This document shows, one piece after another, positions 7,612 to 15,681 of a DNA stretch of 54,659 bases (position 1 is the stretch's first letter; every line of letters begins with the position of its first letter). The stretch comes from CAZHMN01 sp964533705 (GTDB taxonomy: Bacteria > Electryoneota > B3-LCP). The notes under the pieces were generated by a model. That model made no database searches and was not told where the DNA came from. It saw only the letters and a list, made by a program, of their open reading frames with translations. A program made the translations under genes and the position numbers. The DNA lies in NCBI GenBank assembly GCA_964533705.1, contig CAZHMN010000008.1, forward strand, positions 1 to 54,659, read 5' to 3'.

Positions 7612-8727
7612 TTATAGTTTTTCGACGATTGCTTGAGCCATATCGAGGGTCTTCGCCTGTCCGCCCATATCATAGGTTCGTACTTTTCCCTCGGCGATGA
7701 CTTCGGCCACGGCGTTTTCCATTTTTGCCGCTTTATCCGTCTCACCCAACCAGTCCAGCATCATCTTGACGGATAGGATCGTAGCGATGGGGTTGACCTT
7801 GTACATGCCCGAATATTTGGGAGCCGACCCGTGCGTCGGTTCGAAGACGGCGTAATGGTCTCCGATGTTCCCGGCGCAGGCGAAGCCGAGGCCGCCCACT
7901 AATTGAGCGCAGAGGTCGGAGAGGATGTCGCCGAACATGTTCTCGGCGACCAGGACGTCGTAGTCCTGCGGATTCTTCACCAGCCACATGCACTGCGCAT
8001 CAATGTTGGTTTCCCACAGGGGAATTTCCGGATAGTCTTTGGCGATTTTCCTCGCCGAACGGATCATCAATCCGCCGGTTTCTCGCAGGACATTGGGCTT
8101 GTCCACCACCGTTACTGAACGGCGATGAAACTTTCTGGCGAATTGAAAAGCTTGAGTAGCGATGCTCTCACAGCCTTTACGGCTCATGATTCGGGTGCTT
8201 AAAGCCAGGTCCTCAAGGGGATGAACGCCGAATTTTTTCATCTTGGGGTGGACGCAAAGCGCATCGAATACCGACTGGGGTAGAGGATGGAATTCAACTC
8301 CGCCGTACATCCCTTCGGTGTTCTCGCGAAAGACCACCAGGTCAATGTCATCCCGGTAGTTCAGGGGATTCCCTTTGTAAGCTTTGCAGGGGCGCATGTT
8401 GGTGTGCAGGTTCAATTCCTGCCGCAAGCGCACAATCGGGCTGAAATAAGAGTATCCCTTACCCTGAAGAGACGGATCCAGCTCTTTGGCGGCCTCGTCC
8501 TTCGGTTTGGATGTAATGGCGCCGAACAGGGCGCAGTCGGTGTCCTTCATCAGGGCCAGCGTTCTGTCCGGCAACGGGTTACCTTCGTGTTTCCAGAATT
8601 CCCAGCCAATGTCTCCGTGGACGTACTCTGCGTCGAATTGCAGCGCATCCAAAACCAGCCGCGCTGCTTCCATAACTTCCACGCCCACGCCGTCTCCCGG
8701 CAGCCAGGCGATGCGGTACTTGGCCAT
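7612..8727 (-). CDS. isocitrate/isopropylmalate dehydrogenase family, probably NADP-dependent
   Basis: A 371-residue beta-hydroxyacid oxidative decarboxylase. N-terminal WLPGDGVGVEVMEAA, RLRQELNLHTNMRP (substrate-binding arginines), VVFRENTEGMYGG and the metal-binding ENMFGDILSD are all present. The cofactor segment reads HGSAPKYSGMYKVNP; the Lys-Tyr pair matches the NADP-type signature of E. coli isocitrate dehydrogenase rather than the Asp of NAD-type enzymes. The loop holding the phosphorylatable serine in E. coli (TPSPV) reads NPLNY, so substrate (isocitrate, isopropylmalate, homoisocitrate or tartrate) is not certain. It is the last gene of a leftward operon behind two PorV-like barrel genes, with only a 30-base gap, which is odd company for a TCA-cycle enzyme. 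Confidence 0.88.
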   Translation of the reverse strand: MAKYRIAWLPGDGVGVEVMEAARLVLDALQFDAEYVHGDIGWEFWKHEGNPLPDRTLALMKDTDCALFGAITSKPKDEAAKELDPSLQGKGYSYFSPIVRLRQELNLHTNMRPCKAYKGNPLNYRDDIDLVVFRENTEGMYGGVEFHPLPQSVFDALCVHPKMKKFGVHPLEDLALSTRIMSRKGCESIATQAFQFARKFHRRSVTVVDKPNVLRETGGLMIRSARKIAKDYPEIPLWETNIDAQCMWLVKNPQDYDVLVAENMFGDILSDLCAQLVGGLGFACAGNIGDHYAVFEPTHGSAPKYSGMYKVNPIATILSVKMMLDWLGETDKAAKMENAVAEVIAEGKVRTYDMGGQAKTLDMAQAIVEKL

Positions 8728-8757
8728 TTGTTCCTCTCGTTCTTCTTTATATTTCTT

Positions 8758-9660
8758 TCAAAAATTCAAGCTGAATGCGAATCTGTGAGCCTCCTCAAAA
8801 TCCTCGGCCAGAGGCTGGTAGGCGTAATCGAAAGCGTACCTGTTCCAGGCGAGGCCCGCGCCGCCCGAAAATGAGCGCAACTCGCTGCCCGTTTGGTAGC
8901 CGGCCCGCAGGAAGAAATGATCCTGCCAGGACCCTTCCAATCCTATATGTGCACGGATGTCATCATCGAAGAAATATTGCGCGTCCCCTAAACCGCGCAG
9001 GCTGAAATCGCCTCGCTTCAGGATTAAACCATCAACTCCGATGACCGCATTCCCGGGCAGCGGTGATTCCTCTTCATCGAGGGAATTCATGGCGCCCAGG
9101 CTGCGTACGGCGGCGGCCAGGGTGATCTCGGGAGCATTGAGGCGGTATGCAGCTCCAATGTCGGCGCTTCCCCCGGAAGCCTCTTCGACGTAAATCTGCT
9201 GCTGGATAAATCGGGCGGTCAGGCCCAGTGATAGGTTATCGCTAAGCCGGTAGGCGAAGCTCAATCCTGCGGCCACGTCGTGTGCAGAGAAGGTTTCAAT
9301 CGGTTCATCCGAAGGCAGCACCCTCCGTTCTATGTCGGGAGTAGTGAATGCATTAAAGGAGAGCCCCACGGAATACTTTCCATATGAAAAGAGCAACGCC
9401 CCCGATTGCATGGTCATGTCGAGCAGCCAGTCACTGTAGGCGAAAGCGGCCTGGGATTCCTCGGCGAACGCCAGAAGTGCGGGATTGTGGAAAACGGCCA
9501 TCGCCCCCTTTGATCCGGCGGCGCCCGCTTCGCCCAGGGCTGAGGAACGAGCATCCGGGGCGACCTTCAACAGGGGCAGCGATCCCGGCGTTTCAGCGTA
9601 AGCTGCGCTGACGAGAAACAGGCACAGAACGGTGAGATAACCGGCTTTATTTCTGATCAT
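8758..9660 (-). CDS. PorV/PorQ-family outer-membrane barrel protein (copy 2)
   Basis: A 300-residue protein with a signal peptide ending at AYA-ET and a body of alternating amphipathic strands ending in a terminal strand HRFAFSLNF, typical of outer-membrane barrels. Near the N-terminus, APDARSSALGEAGAAG followed by AVFHNPALLA matches the PorV/PorQ signature (AR..AMG.A..A ... NPA.L). In Bacteroidota PorV and PorQ are part of the type IX attachment apparatus. Its start overlaps the stop of the preceding PorV-like gene (TAATG). Related to the upstream gene by domain but clearly different in sequence. I infer a role in surface attachment or secretion of sorting-domain proteins such as the one encoded two genes upstream. 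Confidence 0.82.
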   Translation of the reverse strand: MIRNKAGYLTVLCLFLVSAAYAETPGSLPLLKVAPDARSSALGEAGAAGSKGAMAVFHNPALLAFAEESQAAFAYSDWLLDMTMQSGALLFSYGKYSVGLSFNAFTTPDIERRVLPSDEPIETFSAHDVAAGLSFAYRLSDNLSLGLTARFIQQQIYVEEASGGSADIGAAYRLNAPEITLAAAVRSLGAMNSLDEEESPLPGNAVIGVDGLILKRGDFSLRGLGDAQYFFDDDIRAHIGLEGSWQDHFFLRAGYQTGSELRSFSGGAGLAWNRYAFDYAYQPLAEDFEEAHRFAFSLNF

Positions 9661-10670
9661 TAAAAGCTCACGGAGAAGGATATTACTTGCGAATCGTAAG
9701 GGGGCACGTCTTGAATTTGATAGGCGTAGTCCAGTTGCCCCCGTAGCTTCCAGACGAGGAAGCCGAAACCGAAGCCGAAGGCCAGGTCCTTGTCGTCGTA
9801 ACCGGCGCGCAGGTCGAAGCTGTACGGGCCAGTCGGTTTAAAAGAATACTCCGCACCGGCGTGGATTTGGTTATCCTCTTGATCGCTGGTCTCGAATTCG
9901 CCAGCCAACAGTAGCCCGAAGTCGAAGTAATAGGCGGCACCGCAACGGTAGATGCGGGGGAATTCGTCCGTGATGGTGGTGCCGTCATCACCCCAGATCG
10001 TGGAGGTGTCCCAGCGGTACTGGGCGTTAATGTGCCGGGCTTGGGCTCCCAGATATAATTCCCGCCAGGGATTGACCAGTATTCCGGCGTCAAATCCCAG
10101 GCGGGTAGCGGAGAGGGATTCTTCCTCGGTCAGATCAGGGAACGAATTATACAGTACTTTGGGTGAAAATCCCACGGCAATACGATCCGCCAGCCGAAGT
10201 GCAAAGGAGAAGTAAAAGGCGTTCTCGGAGTTTTCGAACGTACCGATGGGATTGCCATCGGTGTCGCGCCCTTCCAGTTCGCCGGGGCCGGCGTTGATCC
10301 AGCCGATTCCCAGACCGGCGGACAGCGTTTTGCCCGATTCCGCTGCCGGCGGGTGCAGCGGGGTAGCGAAACCGATGAAGTTTAAGTGCCGATCCAGCGA
10401 AAGGTAGTTATATGTCGTTAGAACCGTTTTCTTTTCAAGATAGGGGAGAGAGGCCGGATTATAGAAAATGCCGTAACCATTGCCCGGAATGGCCACGCCC
10501 ACGTCGCCCATCGCCAGAGCGCGGGCTCCCAAGCCCATGCGCAGGAAAGCTCCGGCGGTACCGGCGTTGGAACCTGCGTTTGCGGCGGGGATCCATGCCG
10601 CGGAACATATACCCATTAAAAGGCAGGCCAGCAGTCTGTTTCGGAGGATTTTTAAAGCTGCAATTTGCAT
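9660..10670 (-). CDS. PorV/PorQ-family outer-membrane barrel protein (copy 1)
   Basis: A 336-residue predicted outer-membrane protein. The signal peptide ends near AANA-GS. The classic PorV motif is present as GTAGAFLRMGLGARALAMGDVGVA followed by GIFYNPASLPYL (motif split here around residues 37-75). The rest is beta-rich and ends QVISFSVSF, a C-terminal aromatic strand suited to the BAM machinery. It lies 21 bases after the beta-propeller gene that carries a C-terminal sorting domain, so the natural reading is that this barrel handles that product, as PorV does in type IX systems. The system here is only inferred: no PorU, Sov/SprA or gliding genes are in the window. Confidence 0.85.
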   Translation of the reverse strand: MQIAALKILRNRLLACLLMGICSAAWIPAANAGSNAGTAGAFLRMGLGARALAMGDVGVAIPGNGYGIFYNPASLPYLEKKTVLTTYNYLSLDRHLNFIGFATPLHPPAAESGKTLSAGLGIGWINAGPGELEGRDTDGNPIGTFENSENAFYFSFALRLADRIAVGFSPKVLYNSFPDLTEEESLSATRLGFDAGILVNPWRELYLGAQARHINAQYRWDTSTIWGDDGTTITDEFPRIYRCGAAYYFDFGLLLAGEFETSDQEDNQIHAGAEYSFKPTGPYSFDLRAGYDDKDLAFGFGFGFLVWKLRGQLDYAYQIQDVPPYDSQVISFSVSF

Positions 10671-10691
10671 GTTCTAGTTGAAATTTTGACG

Positions 10692-12188
10692 TTAATGAAT
10701 CACCGCGAACTTACCCCAGACCGGATCAGCGCTGCTGCGCTCGACGCTGTAGAAATACACTCCCGTCGCCACCGGTTCGCCATTCCCCCGCAATCCCGTC
10801 CAGGCTTCGTAGTTGTCTCCGGCGTTTCTGTATTTGTTCTGAACGACCGTGGCCACTTCATCCATGGCGAAATCGAAGATTTTAACGGTAACTCTTCCGG
10901 CGGAGGGCAAATCGTACTGGAAGCGGATGACGTCGTGCAGGCGCGGCGAGAAGGGATTGGGATAGGCGTAGGTGGCCGGTTGACCGTTCTGGTTGGTGGG
11001 CAAGTAGGCCCTGAGACCCATGTAAAAATACCAGTTGTTGCCCAGGTCGGGACTCAGGGCGATGCCATCGGCGGTTCCCACGAAGAGCAGGTTTTCATAA
11101 GCCAGGGCGCTGTAAACTTCCGAACCATAAAGCAGATCACCGCTGGCCGAATCGGCGATTTGCGGGAAGATTTCCCACGATTCCCCTAAGTCAACTGATT
11201 TGAATAAGCCCAGGTTGGTGGCCACGTAAACGATGGAATCGTCGAAGGCGAAATTGTGAGCTTTTAAAGTCTGATCGGGATCGGTGAGCACAACCTCCCA
11301 GGTGATCCCGCCGTTTTCCGTCTTGCTGACTCCGTAAAATTCGCCGGATGCTTCCGCTTGCCAGGTTGCAGCCCAGAGGATATCGTAGGAGCCCCATTGC
11401 TGCCGTCCCAGCGCAGTGACGAAGTTTCCGGAGATACCGTTCTCGCTGTGGTTGAAGTTCTCCCAGGTCTCACCGCCGTCGGTGGATTTGTTGATCCCCG
11501 CAGCGGTTCCCACCCACAGTACAGAATCATCTCCGGTGACGGCGAAGGCCCGGTGGTTCAGGTGATCGAGCGAGGAGAATTTTTGTTCATCGGGCGTGAC
11601 GATGTGCCAGGTGCTGTCGGCAAAGCTGTATTTGCGCAGTCCACCGCCCCAGGAGGTGATCCAGACCTCCGTCGAAGTAACCTGAAGATCATAGGTTACG
11701 TTCTGTACGTTGGTCGTGGTGGGTTTGTCAATCAGGAGGCTGTCCGGATCTTTGCTCTGGTCGGCGGAATCCACGGGCTGGTCGAACCAGGTCCAGATGT
11801 AACCGCCGTCGGTGGAAAAGCCGACTCCACCGCCGGCGGGCAGAGGCCCCTGCGAAGTCGAAGCCGTGTAGGCCGTGGCCGCCCAGATGACGCCGTCTTT
11901 GGCGTCCAGCGCCGATACCGATCCTTCACCCATACCGAAATCCGCGCTAAAAGAATCCCAATCCTGATCCTGAATGTGCCAGACGGAGAGGCCGTTTCCG
12001 GTGCCCATCAAAACGTCCGATCCATAGGGCACCATATCAACGATCGAATTGGAGAGCAGCCTTTGCCCCGGTTCACCTCCTTCAGATGCGAATCGGAAGC
12101 CGGTCTTCCCCGGCGTTTGGGCGAAAGCGGTTAAATAAAAAAAAGCTGCTGCAACGCCGCTGAGAACAATTCGTGTCGAGGTTTTCAT
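10692..12188 (-). CDS. secreted beta-propeller protein with C-terminal type IX-like sorting domain
   Basis: Start chosen at the ATG at 12188, which gives a clean signal peptide (MKTSTRIVLSGVAAAFFYLTAFAQ) five bases after the stop of the upstream gene; a GTG at 12209 in the same frame is possible. The 498-residue protein has repeated BNR/YCF48-like blades (FSTDGGYIWTWF, KSTDGGETWENF, KTENGGITWEVV, KSVDLGESWEIF), so it is probably a propeller of the sortilin/exo-alpha-sialidase-like type. The last 90 residues begin YAYPNPFSP and end in a beta-sandwich with ATGVYFYSVE, the C-terminal sorting domain found in FCB phyla. It is likely exported and surface attached. Ligand unknown. Confidence 0.85.
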   Translation of the reverse strand: MKTSTRIVLSGVAAAFFYLTAFAQTPGKTGFRFASEGGEPGQRLLSNSIVDMVPYGSDVLMGTGNGLSVWHIQDQDWDSFSADFGMGEGSVSALDAKDGVIWAATAYTASTSQGPLPAGGGVGFSTDGGYIWTWFDQPVDSADQSKDPDSLLIDKPTTTNVQNVTYDLQVTSTEVWITSWGGGLRKYSFADSTWHIVTPDEQKFSSLDHLNHRAFAVTGDDSVLWVGTAAGINKSTDGGETWENFNHSENGISGNFVTALGRQQWGSYDILWAATWQAEASGEFYGVSKTENGGITWEVVLTDPDQTLKAHNFAFDDSIVYVATNLGLFKSVDLGESWEIFPQIADSASGDLLYGSEVYSALAYENLLFVGTADGIALSPDLGNNWYFYMGLRAYLPTNQNGQPATYAYPNPFSPRLHDVIRFQYDLPSAGRVTVKIFDFAMDEVATVVQNKYRNAGDNYEAWTGLRGNGEPVATGVYFYSVERSSADPVWGKFAVIH

Positions 12189-12193
12189 TCTTA

Positions 12194-13360
12194 TCAAGGA
12201 ACCACCCACAGGCTGTCTACGATTTCACTTTGATTTCCCGCTTTATCTTCTCCCTTGAAATGGAACAGGTAGAGCCCCAGATCGTTCGAAGGTGAGATGC
12301 TGACGATTCGGGTATAAACCGAATCTCCCGCCAGAGTATCCCCGTATGCGCTGATATTGCCGTCATCGAACAGTTCGATCACAGAACCCCAGGTCAGATC
12401 CGGTTTCTGGGCCTGTATGGTGACGGTCAAAATGTCTGCTACGGTCTGATCGTCCCAGCATTTGACCGCTAAGGCGAATGTGGTGTCCTCCAGCGTTGGT
12501 CGGGGGATGGAATCGGGCAAAACGGAATCATTCAAATAGGGAGCGAGGTTCTCCATATAGACCGACTTGCCCAGCGAATCGCTCATCGTTTCGAACGTAT
12601 CCAGCGCCCGGAAGGCGAAAATGTAATCCCCGCTGGGGCGAGCCACGGCGAGATCAGCCTGGAGCGTCGTGCCGTAACGGTTGCTGCCCAGGGTTTCAAG
12701 TGCGATGGAATCCAGAAACGCGCTTTCGGGAGAATACAATTTCATATAAACCGCGGTGACCGAATCCACGCCGGGATCGTCGGGATCAATGACCTGCAAG
12801 CTGATCTGTTGCGGGGAAAAACCAGAAGACAAGGTATCAGGGAAAATCAAGCCGGATAGTTCCGGGGGCACGCTTTGAGCGACAATCACGGTGTCCAGAG
12901 GGCTTTTTATAGAACCTTCGCCGTGCCATACCGTCACCTGGAAATTATAACTGCCCGGAGACGCACCGGCGAACAGGGCGTTGATCCGGCGGCTGAAGAT
13001 GCCGTCATTCGCAATGACGTCGCCGGAAAACTTGCTGCAAAAGATGGTGTCCGGCGTATTGTGCTCGTAGAAGTTGGCATCGTCGAAGAGGGAAAATTGG
13101 GCGACGTCTTGCCCCGCATCATTGGATATAGAAGCCAAAACCGAATCAATATCCGCTGCTGGCATCCCCTTGACCTCTGCTCGGATCGGGAAGTAATTAT
13201 CAGAACCGGTCAGCAGATTGGGCAGGGTGGTATGCCAGTCAACGCTGACGGGTTCCTGATAGCTGCTGGTGGTAGTTTCTTCGCATCCAAGCGATAGGAG
13301 AAGGGCAAGCAGGGAAACTGCGCAGGGAAAAATTCTATTAAATGGACGAAACATCTGCAA
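12194..13360 (-). CDS. large hypothetical lipoprotein with Ig-like domains
   Basis: A 388-residue lipoprotein with a lipobox SLGC (Cys 26; an ATG two codons further in would work equally well). The rest is all-beta with repeating extracellular-style segments: FSLFDDANFYEHNTPDTIF, a second block containing VIELFDDGNISAYGDT, and DPDDPGVDS, matching a recurring 'LFDDG.....GD...GDG.Y' pattern used by secreted Ig-like domains in FCB genomes. No enzyme motif is seen. It is the first gene of the five-gene leftward operon with the sorting-domain propeller and two PorV-like barrels, so it may be a surface partner of the propeller protein. Function unknown. Confidence 0.8.
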   Translation of the reverse strand: MQMFRPFNRIFPCAVSLLALLLSLGCEETTTSSYQEPVSVDWHTTLPNLLTGSDNYFPIRAEVKGMPAADIDSVLASISNDAGQDVAQFSLFDDANFYEHNTPDTIFCSKFSGDVIANDGIFSRRINALFAGASPGSYNFQVTVWHGEGSIKSPLDTVIVAQSVPPELSGLIFPDTLSSGFSPQQISLQVIDPDDPGVDSVTAVYMKLYSPESAFLDSIALETLGSNRYGTTLQADLAVARPSGDYIFAFRALDTFETMSDSLGKSVYMENLAPYLNDSVLPDSIPRPTLEDTTFALAVKCWDDQTVADILTVTIQAQKPDLTWGSVIELFDDGNISAYGDTLAGDSVYTRIVSISPSNDLGLYLFHFKGEDKAGNQSEIVDSLWVVP

Positions 13361-13401
13361 GGCGGTACATCGTTAAAGGACTTCAGGATTTGAACCTTAT
13401 A

Positions 13402-13415
13402 CCCCAAATTTGGGG
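13402..13415. repeat. perfect 14-base palindrome in the leader of the secretion operon
   Basis: CCCCAAATTTGGGG is a perfect inverted repeat between the probable minus-strand promoter and the lipoprotein start at 13360. It could bind a dimeric regulator or form a hairpin in the transcript leader; it has no loop and no T run, so it is not a terminator. Confidence 0.5.
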
Positions 13416-13442
13416 CTAAAGATCCCCCTAATTTTGCCAAAT

Positions 13443-13471
13443 AAGTTAATGTAGAAGAGGGTAATTGTCAA
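13443..13471 (-). promoter_or_regulatory. promoter for the leftward secretion operon
   Basis: On the minus strand a perfect TTGACA (13471-13466) is followed after 17 bases by TAACTT (13448-13443), which keeps the key T-A and final T of the minus 10 box. The start of transcription would be near 13436, giving a leader of about 75 bases that includes the palindrome at 13402-13415. Confidence 0.5.
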
Positions 13472-13536
13472 ATGCTTTCCAGCTATTTTGCAGCGTAGCT
13501 CAGCTTTGTGATTCGGGAAAAAGCGGCGGATTTCGC

Positions 13537-13565
13537 TTGACAATCTTGACTAAATGAGCTATTTT
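13537..13565 (+). promoter_or_regulatory. promoter for the kdsC-rpoN operon
   Basis: A perfect TTGACA (13537-13542) is followed after 17 bases by TATTTT (13560-13565). Transcription would start near 13572, leaving a leader of about 19 bases before the ATG at 13591. This argues against a GTG start at 13570, which would precede the transcript. Confidence 0.6.
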
Positions 13566-13590
13566 TATAGTGCAAATTAAGTGCCGAACA

Positions 13591-14130
13591 ATGGAAGAAA
13601 TTTCTGCTGGATTGATTAAACGGATAAAGCCGATTCGACTCCTACTCATGGACGTTGATGGGACTCTTTCGGATGGTCGTCTATATTATAACGACGAGTG
13701 GGTTGAGAGCAAAGCCTTTGACGTGACGGACGGATTCGGGATCAGTCTGCTTCATTCCCAGGGTGTGAAAACGGGGATCGTTACGGGCCGGGAGTCGCGC
13801 ATCGTCACCGAGCGCGCCCGCGAACTGGGCGTCGAGATCGTCTATCAGGGGCGCTTTCGCAAGGATGACGTTCTAGCCAAAATATTAAAGGAACAAAACC
13901 TGGACGAAGGGCAGGTGGCCTTTATCGGGGATGATCTATTCGATCTGCCGATTTTACTGCGTGTCGGATTTTCCGCGGCGCCCGCCGACGCGCACCCGGA
14001 GGTGAGAAAGCGGGTCCACTTCGTTTCGAAGCGCAATGGTGGCCGGGGGGCTGTGCGGGAACTCTGCGAAGTCATCCTTAAAGTTCAGGGCCATTGGGAG
14101 AACATTCTGCAGAATTATTTGCAGGAATAA
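13591..14130 (+). CDS. kdsC: KDO-8-phosphate phosphatase KdsC (HAD superfamily)
   Basis: A 179-residue cap-less HAD phosphatase, the normal KdsC length. It removes phosphate from KDO 8-phosphate before CMP activation. Motif I is LLMDVDGTLSDGRLYY, with both catalytic aspartates, then FDVTDGFGI, motif II GIVTGRES, Lys in FRKDD, and motif III FIGDDLFDLPIL with the two terminal aspartates; AADAHP-type PADAHPEV is the usual KdsC C-terminal loop. The start is placed at the ATG at 13591 because a promoter appears to begin transcription just upstream. It is the first gene of an LPS operon with kdsD 20 bases downstream. Distinguished from other tetrameric HAD enzymes by this context. Confidence 0.93.
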   Translation: MEEISAGLIKRIKPIRLLLMDVDGTLSDGRLYYNDEWVESKAFDVTDGFGISLLHSQGVKTGIVTGRESRIVTERARELGVEIVYQGRFRKDDVLAKILKEQNLDEGQVAFIGDDLFDLPILLRVGFSAAPADAHPEVRKRVHFVSKRNGGRGAVRELCEVILKVQGHWENILQNYLQE

Positions 14131-14150
14131 TTCGAAATTAAGCATGATTT

Positions 14151-15149
14151 ATGGGTCACAATCTTCCACCAAATGCAAATAATTCCCTCGGAGAATGCCG
14201 CCGGGTGATTCAAATCGAAGCCCGGGCGGTGGAAGCCCTGCTCGAGCGGGTGGATCAGAGCGTGACCGGAGCGCTGGATCTGATGGAAGGCTCAATTTCC
14301 CGGAACGGCCGGATCATTCTGACGGGAATGGGCAAATCCGGTTTGGTCGCCCGAAAAATCTCTGCAACGCTTTCATCAACGGGCACGCCATCTCTGTTTT
14401 TACACCCGGCGGAAGCCATTCACGGAGACATGGGCGTGGTCAACCCCAACGATGCGGCGATCATCGTTTCCAAAAGCGGCCGCACCGATGAACTCGCCAC
14501 GCTGATTCCGGCTTTCCGCTTGCTGGGAACCCCCATTATCGGTCTGTTGGGGGATGTTGAATCGCCGCTGGCACAACTATGCGACGTCGTCATTGACGTA
14601 TCCGTCGCCGAAGAGGCCTGCCCCATGGATATTGTGCCGACGGCTTCGACGACGGCCGCCCTGGTCATGGGCGATGCCCTGGCCATCGCCCTGTTGCATC
14701 GCCGAGGTTTTACGGAAGAGGATTTCGCACTGTTACATCCCGGAGGAACGCTGGGCCGTAGGCTCCTTCTAAAGGTTGAATCCATCATGCACACCGGCGA
14801 TGAGATTCCCAGGGTGTCAATGGGAACCTCACTCAGGCAAACGATCGTTGAAATGACCAGTAAGAGGTTGGGTGCCACCTGCGTCCTGGATGAAAACGAT
14901 CAGCTTATCGGTATCATCACCGATGGTGATCTACGCCGCTTGATGGAAAGGGAAGCCGATTTATCCAATATTAGAGCGGCTGATATCATGACTCCCGATC
15001 CGAAGACCATTTCCCCTGATACGCTGGGTACGCGGGCCGTTCACCTGATGGAAAAACACGCCATCACCCAGTTAGTTGTGGTCAGCCGAGAAAAAGAATT
15101 AGTGGGTATTTTGCACCTCCACGATCTACTCACGGCGGGCATTACTTAA
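14151..15149 (+). CDS. kdsD: arabinose-5-phosphate isomerase KdsD (KpsF/GutQ)
   Basis: A 332-residue enzyme that converts ribulose 5-phosphate to arabinose 5-phosphate, the first step toward KDO. The SIS domain holds TGMGKSGLVARKIS and HPAEAIHGDMGVV (catalytic His), and VSKSGRTDEL and PTASTTAALVMGDALA follow as in known family members. Two CBS domains fill the C-terminal third (starting near MHTGDEIP and ADIMTPDPKTI). Start region contains a normal N-terminal helix (EARAVEALLERVD). It lies between kdsC and lptC; the order kdsC-kdsD is reversed from that of E. coli but the content is the same. Confidence 0.96.
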   Translation: MGHNLPPNANNSLGECRRVIQIEARAVEALLERVDQSVTGALDLMEGSISRNGRIILTGMGKSGLVARKISATLSSTGTPSLFLHPAEAIHGDMGVVNPNDAAIIVSKSGRTDELATLIPAFRLLGTPIIGLLGDVESPLAQLCDVVIDVSVAEEACPMDIVPTASTTAALVMGDALAIALLHRRGFTEEDFALLHPGGTLGRRLLLKVESIMHTGDEIPRVSMGTSLRQTIVEMTSKRLGATCVLDENDQLIGIITDGDLRRLMEREADLSNIRAADIMTPDPKTISPDTLGTRAVHLMEKHAITQLVVVSREKELVGILHLHDLLTAGIT

Positions 15150-15150
15150 A

Positions 15151-15681
15151 ATGCGCTATATGATATTCATATTCGGGTGCTTTCTTATTCTGGGCTGTTC
15201 GAGGGTTGATGAGTCCGGCCCAGTCGCCACCAATAACGAGATTGTGCCCGATCAGGAAATCTGGGGCGGGAAAATTGAAATAACCGACAACGGCAGACTT
15301 CAATCCATCGTTCAAGCGGGTTATATGCAGTCTTTCCAGAAGAAGCAGATGACCCTTTTGGACAGCGGCGTAACGGTTGATTTTTTCAACAAGGAGGGGC
15401 AGCATACTTCCGTATTGACGTCGGAACGCGCCAGCATCGAGGAGAAATCCGATATTTTTAAGGCTCAAGGCAACGTCGTAGTGGTTTCGGATAGCGGCGC
15501 GGTGCTGCGAACAGAGAGATTGTACTGGGACAAAAAAAAGCGTCGGGTGAGTTCGGATACGCTGGTCATTTTGACGACCGATCTGGATTCCCTGCGCGGT
15601 TATGATTTTGAAGCGGACGAAAATTTAAAGTCGTGGAGTTTGAAGAAACCGACCGGCCGGACATTTCGGCGGAGGCAATGA
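15151..15681 (+). CDS. lptC: LPS export protein LptC, lipoprotein form
   Basis: A 176-residue protein that begins one base after the kdsD stop. Its N-terminus MRYMIFIFGCFLILGCS looks like a lipoprotein signal (Cys16), whereas E. coli LptC is anchored by a transmembrane helix; lipoprotein-type LptC is common in FCB bacteria. The body has the jelly-roll repeats of the LptA/LptC family (GVTVDFFNKEGQHTSVLTSERASI, split here around residues 72-95, then FKAQGNVVVVSDSGAVLRTE). LptC forms the inner-membrane end of the periplasmic LPS bridge. It overlaps the next gene by ATGA, so translation is probably coupled. Position between kdsD and lptA supports the call. Confidence 0.9.
   Translation: MRYMIFIFGCFLILGCSRVDESGPVATNNEIVPDQEIWGGKIEITDNGRLQSIVQAGYMQSFQKKQMTLLDSGVTVDFFNKEGQHTSVLTSERASIEEKSDIFKAQGNVVVVSDSGAVLRTERLYWDKKKRRVSSDTLVILTTDLDSLRGYDFEADENLKSWSLKKPTGRTFRRRQ

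Noticed and set aside
11358..12134. 258-codon plus-strand frame opposite the beta-propeller gene
   Set aside because: The opposite strand has a signal peptide, repeating blades and a sorting domain, while this frame has no recognisable features.
13570..13590. GTG start for kdsC at 13570
   Set aside because: The predicted promoter starts transcription near 13572, and the ATG at 13591 gives the normal protein length.
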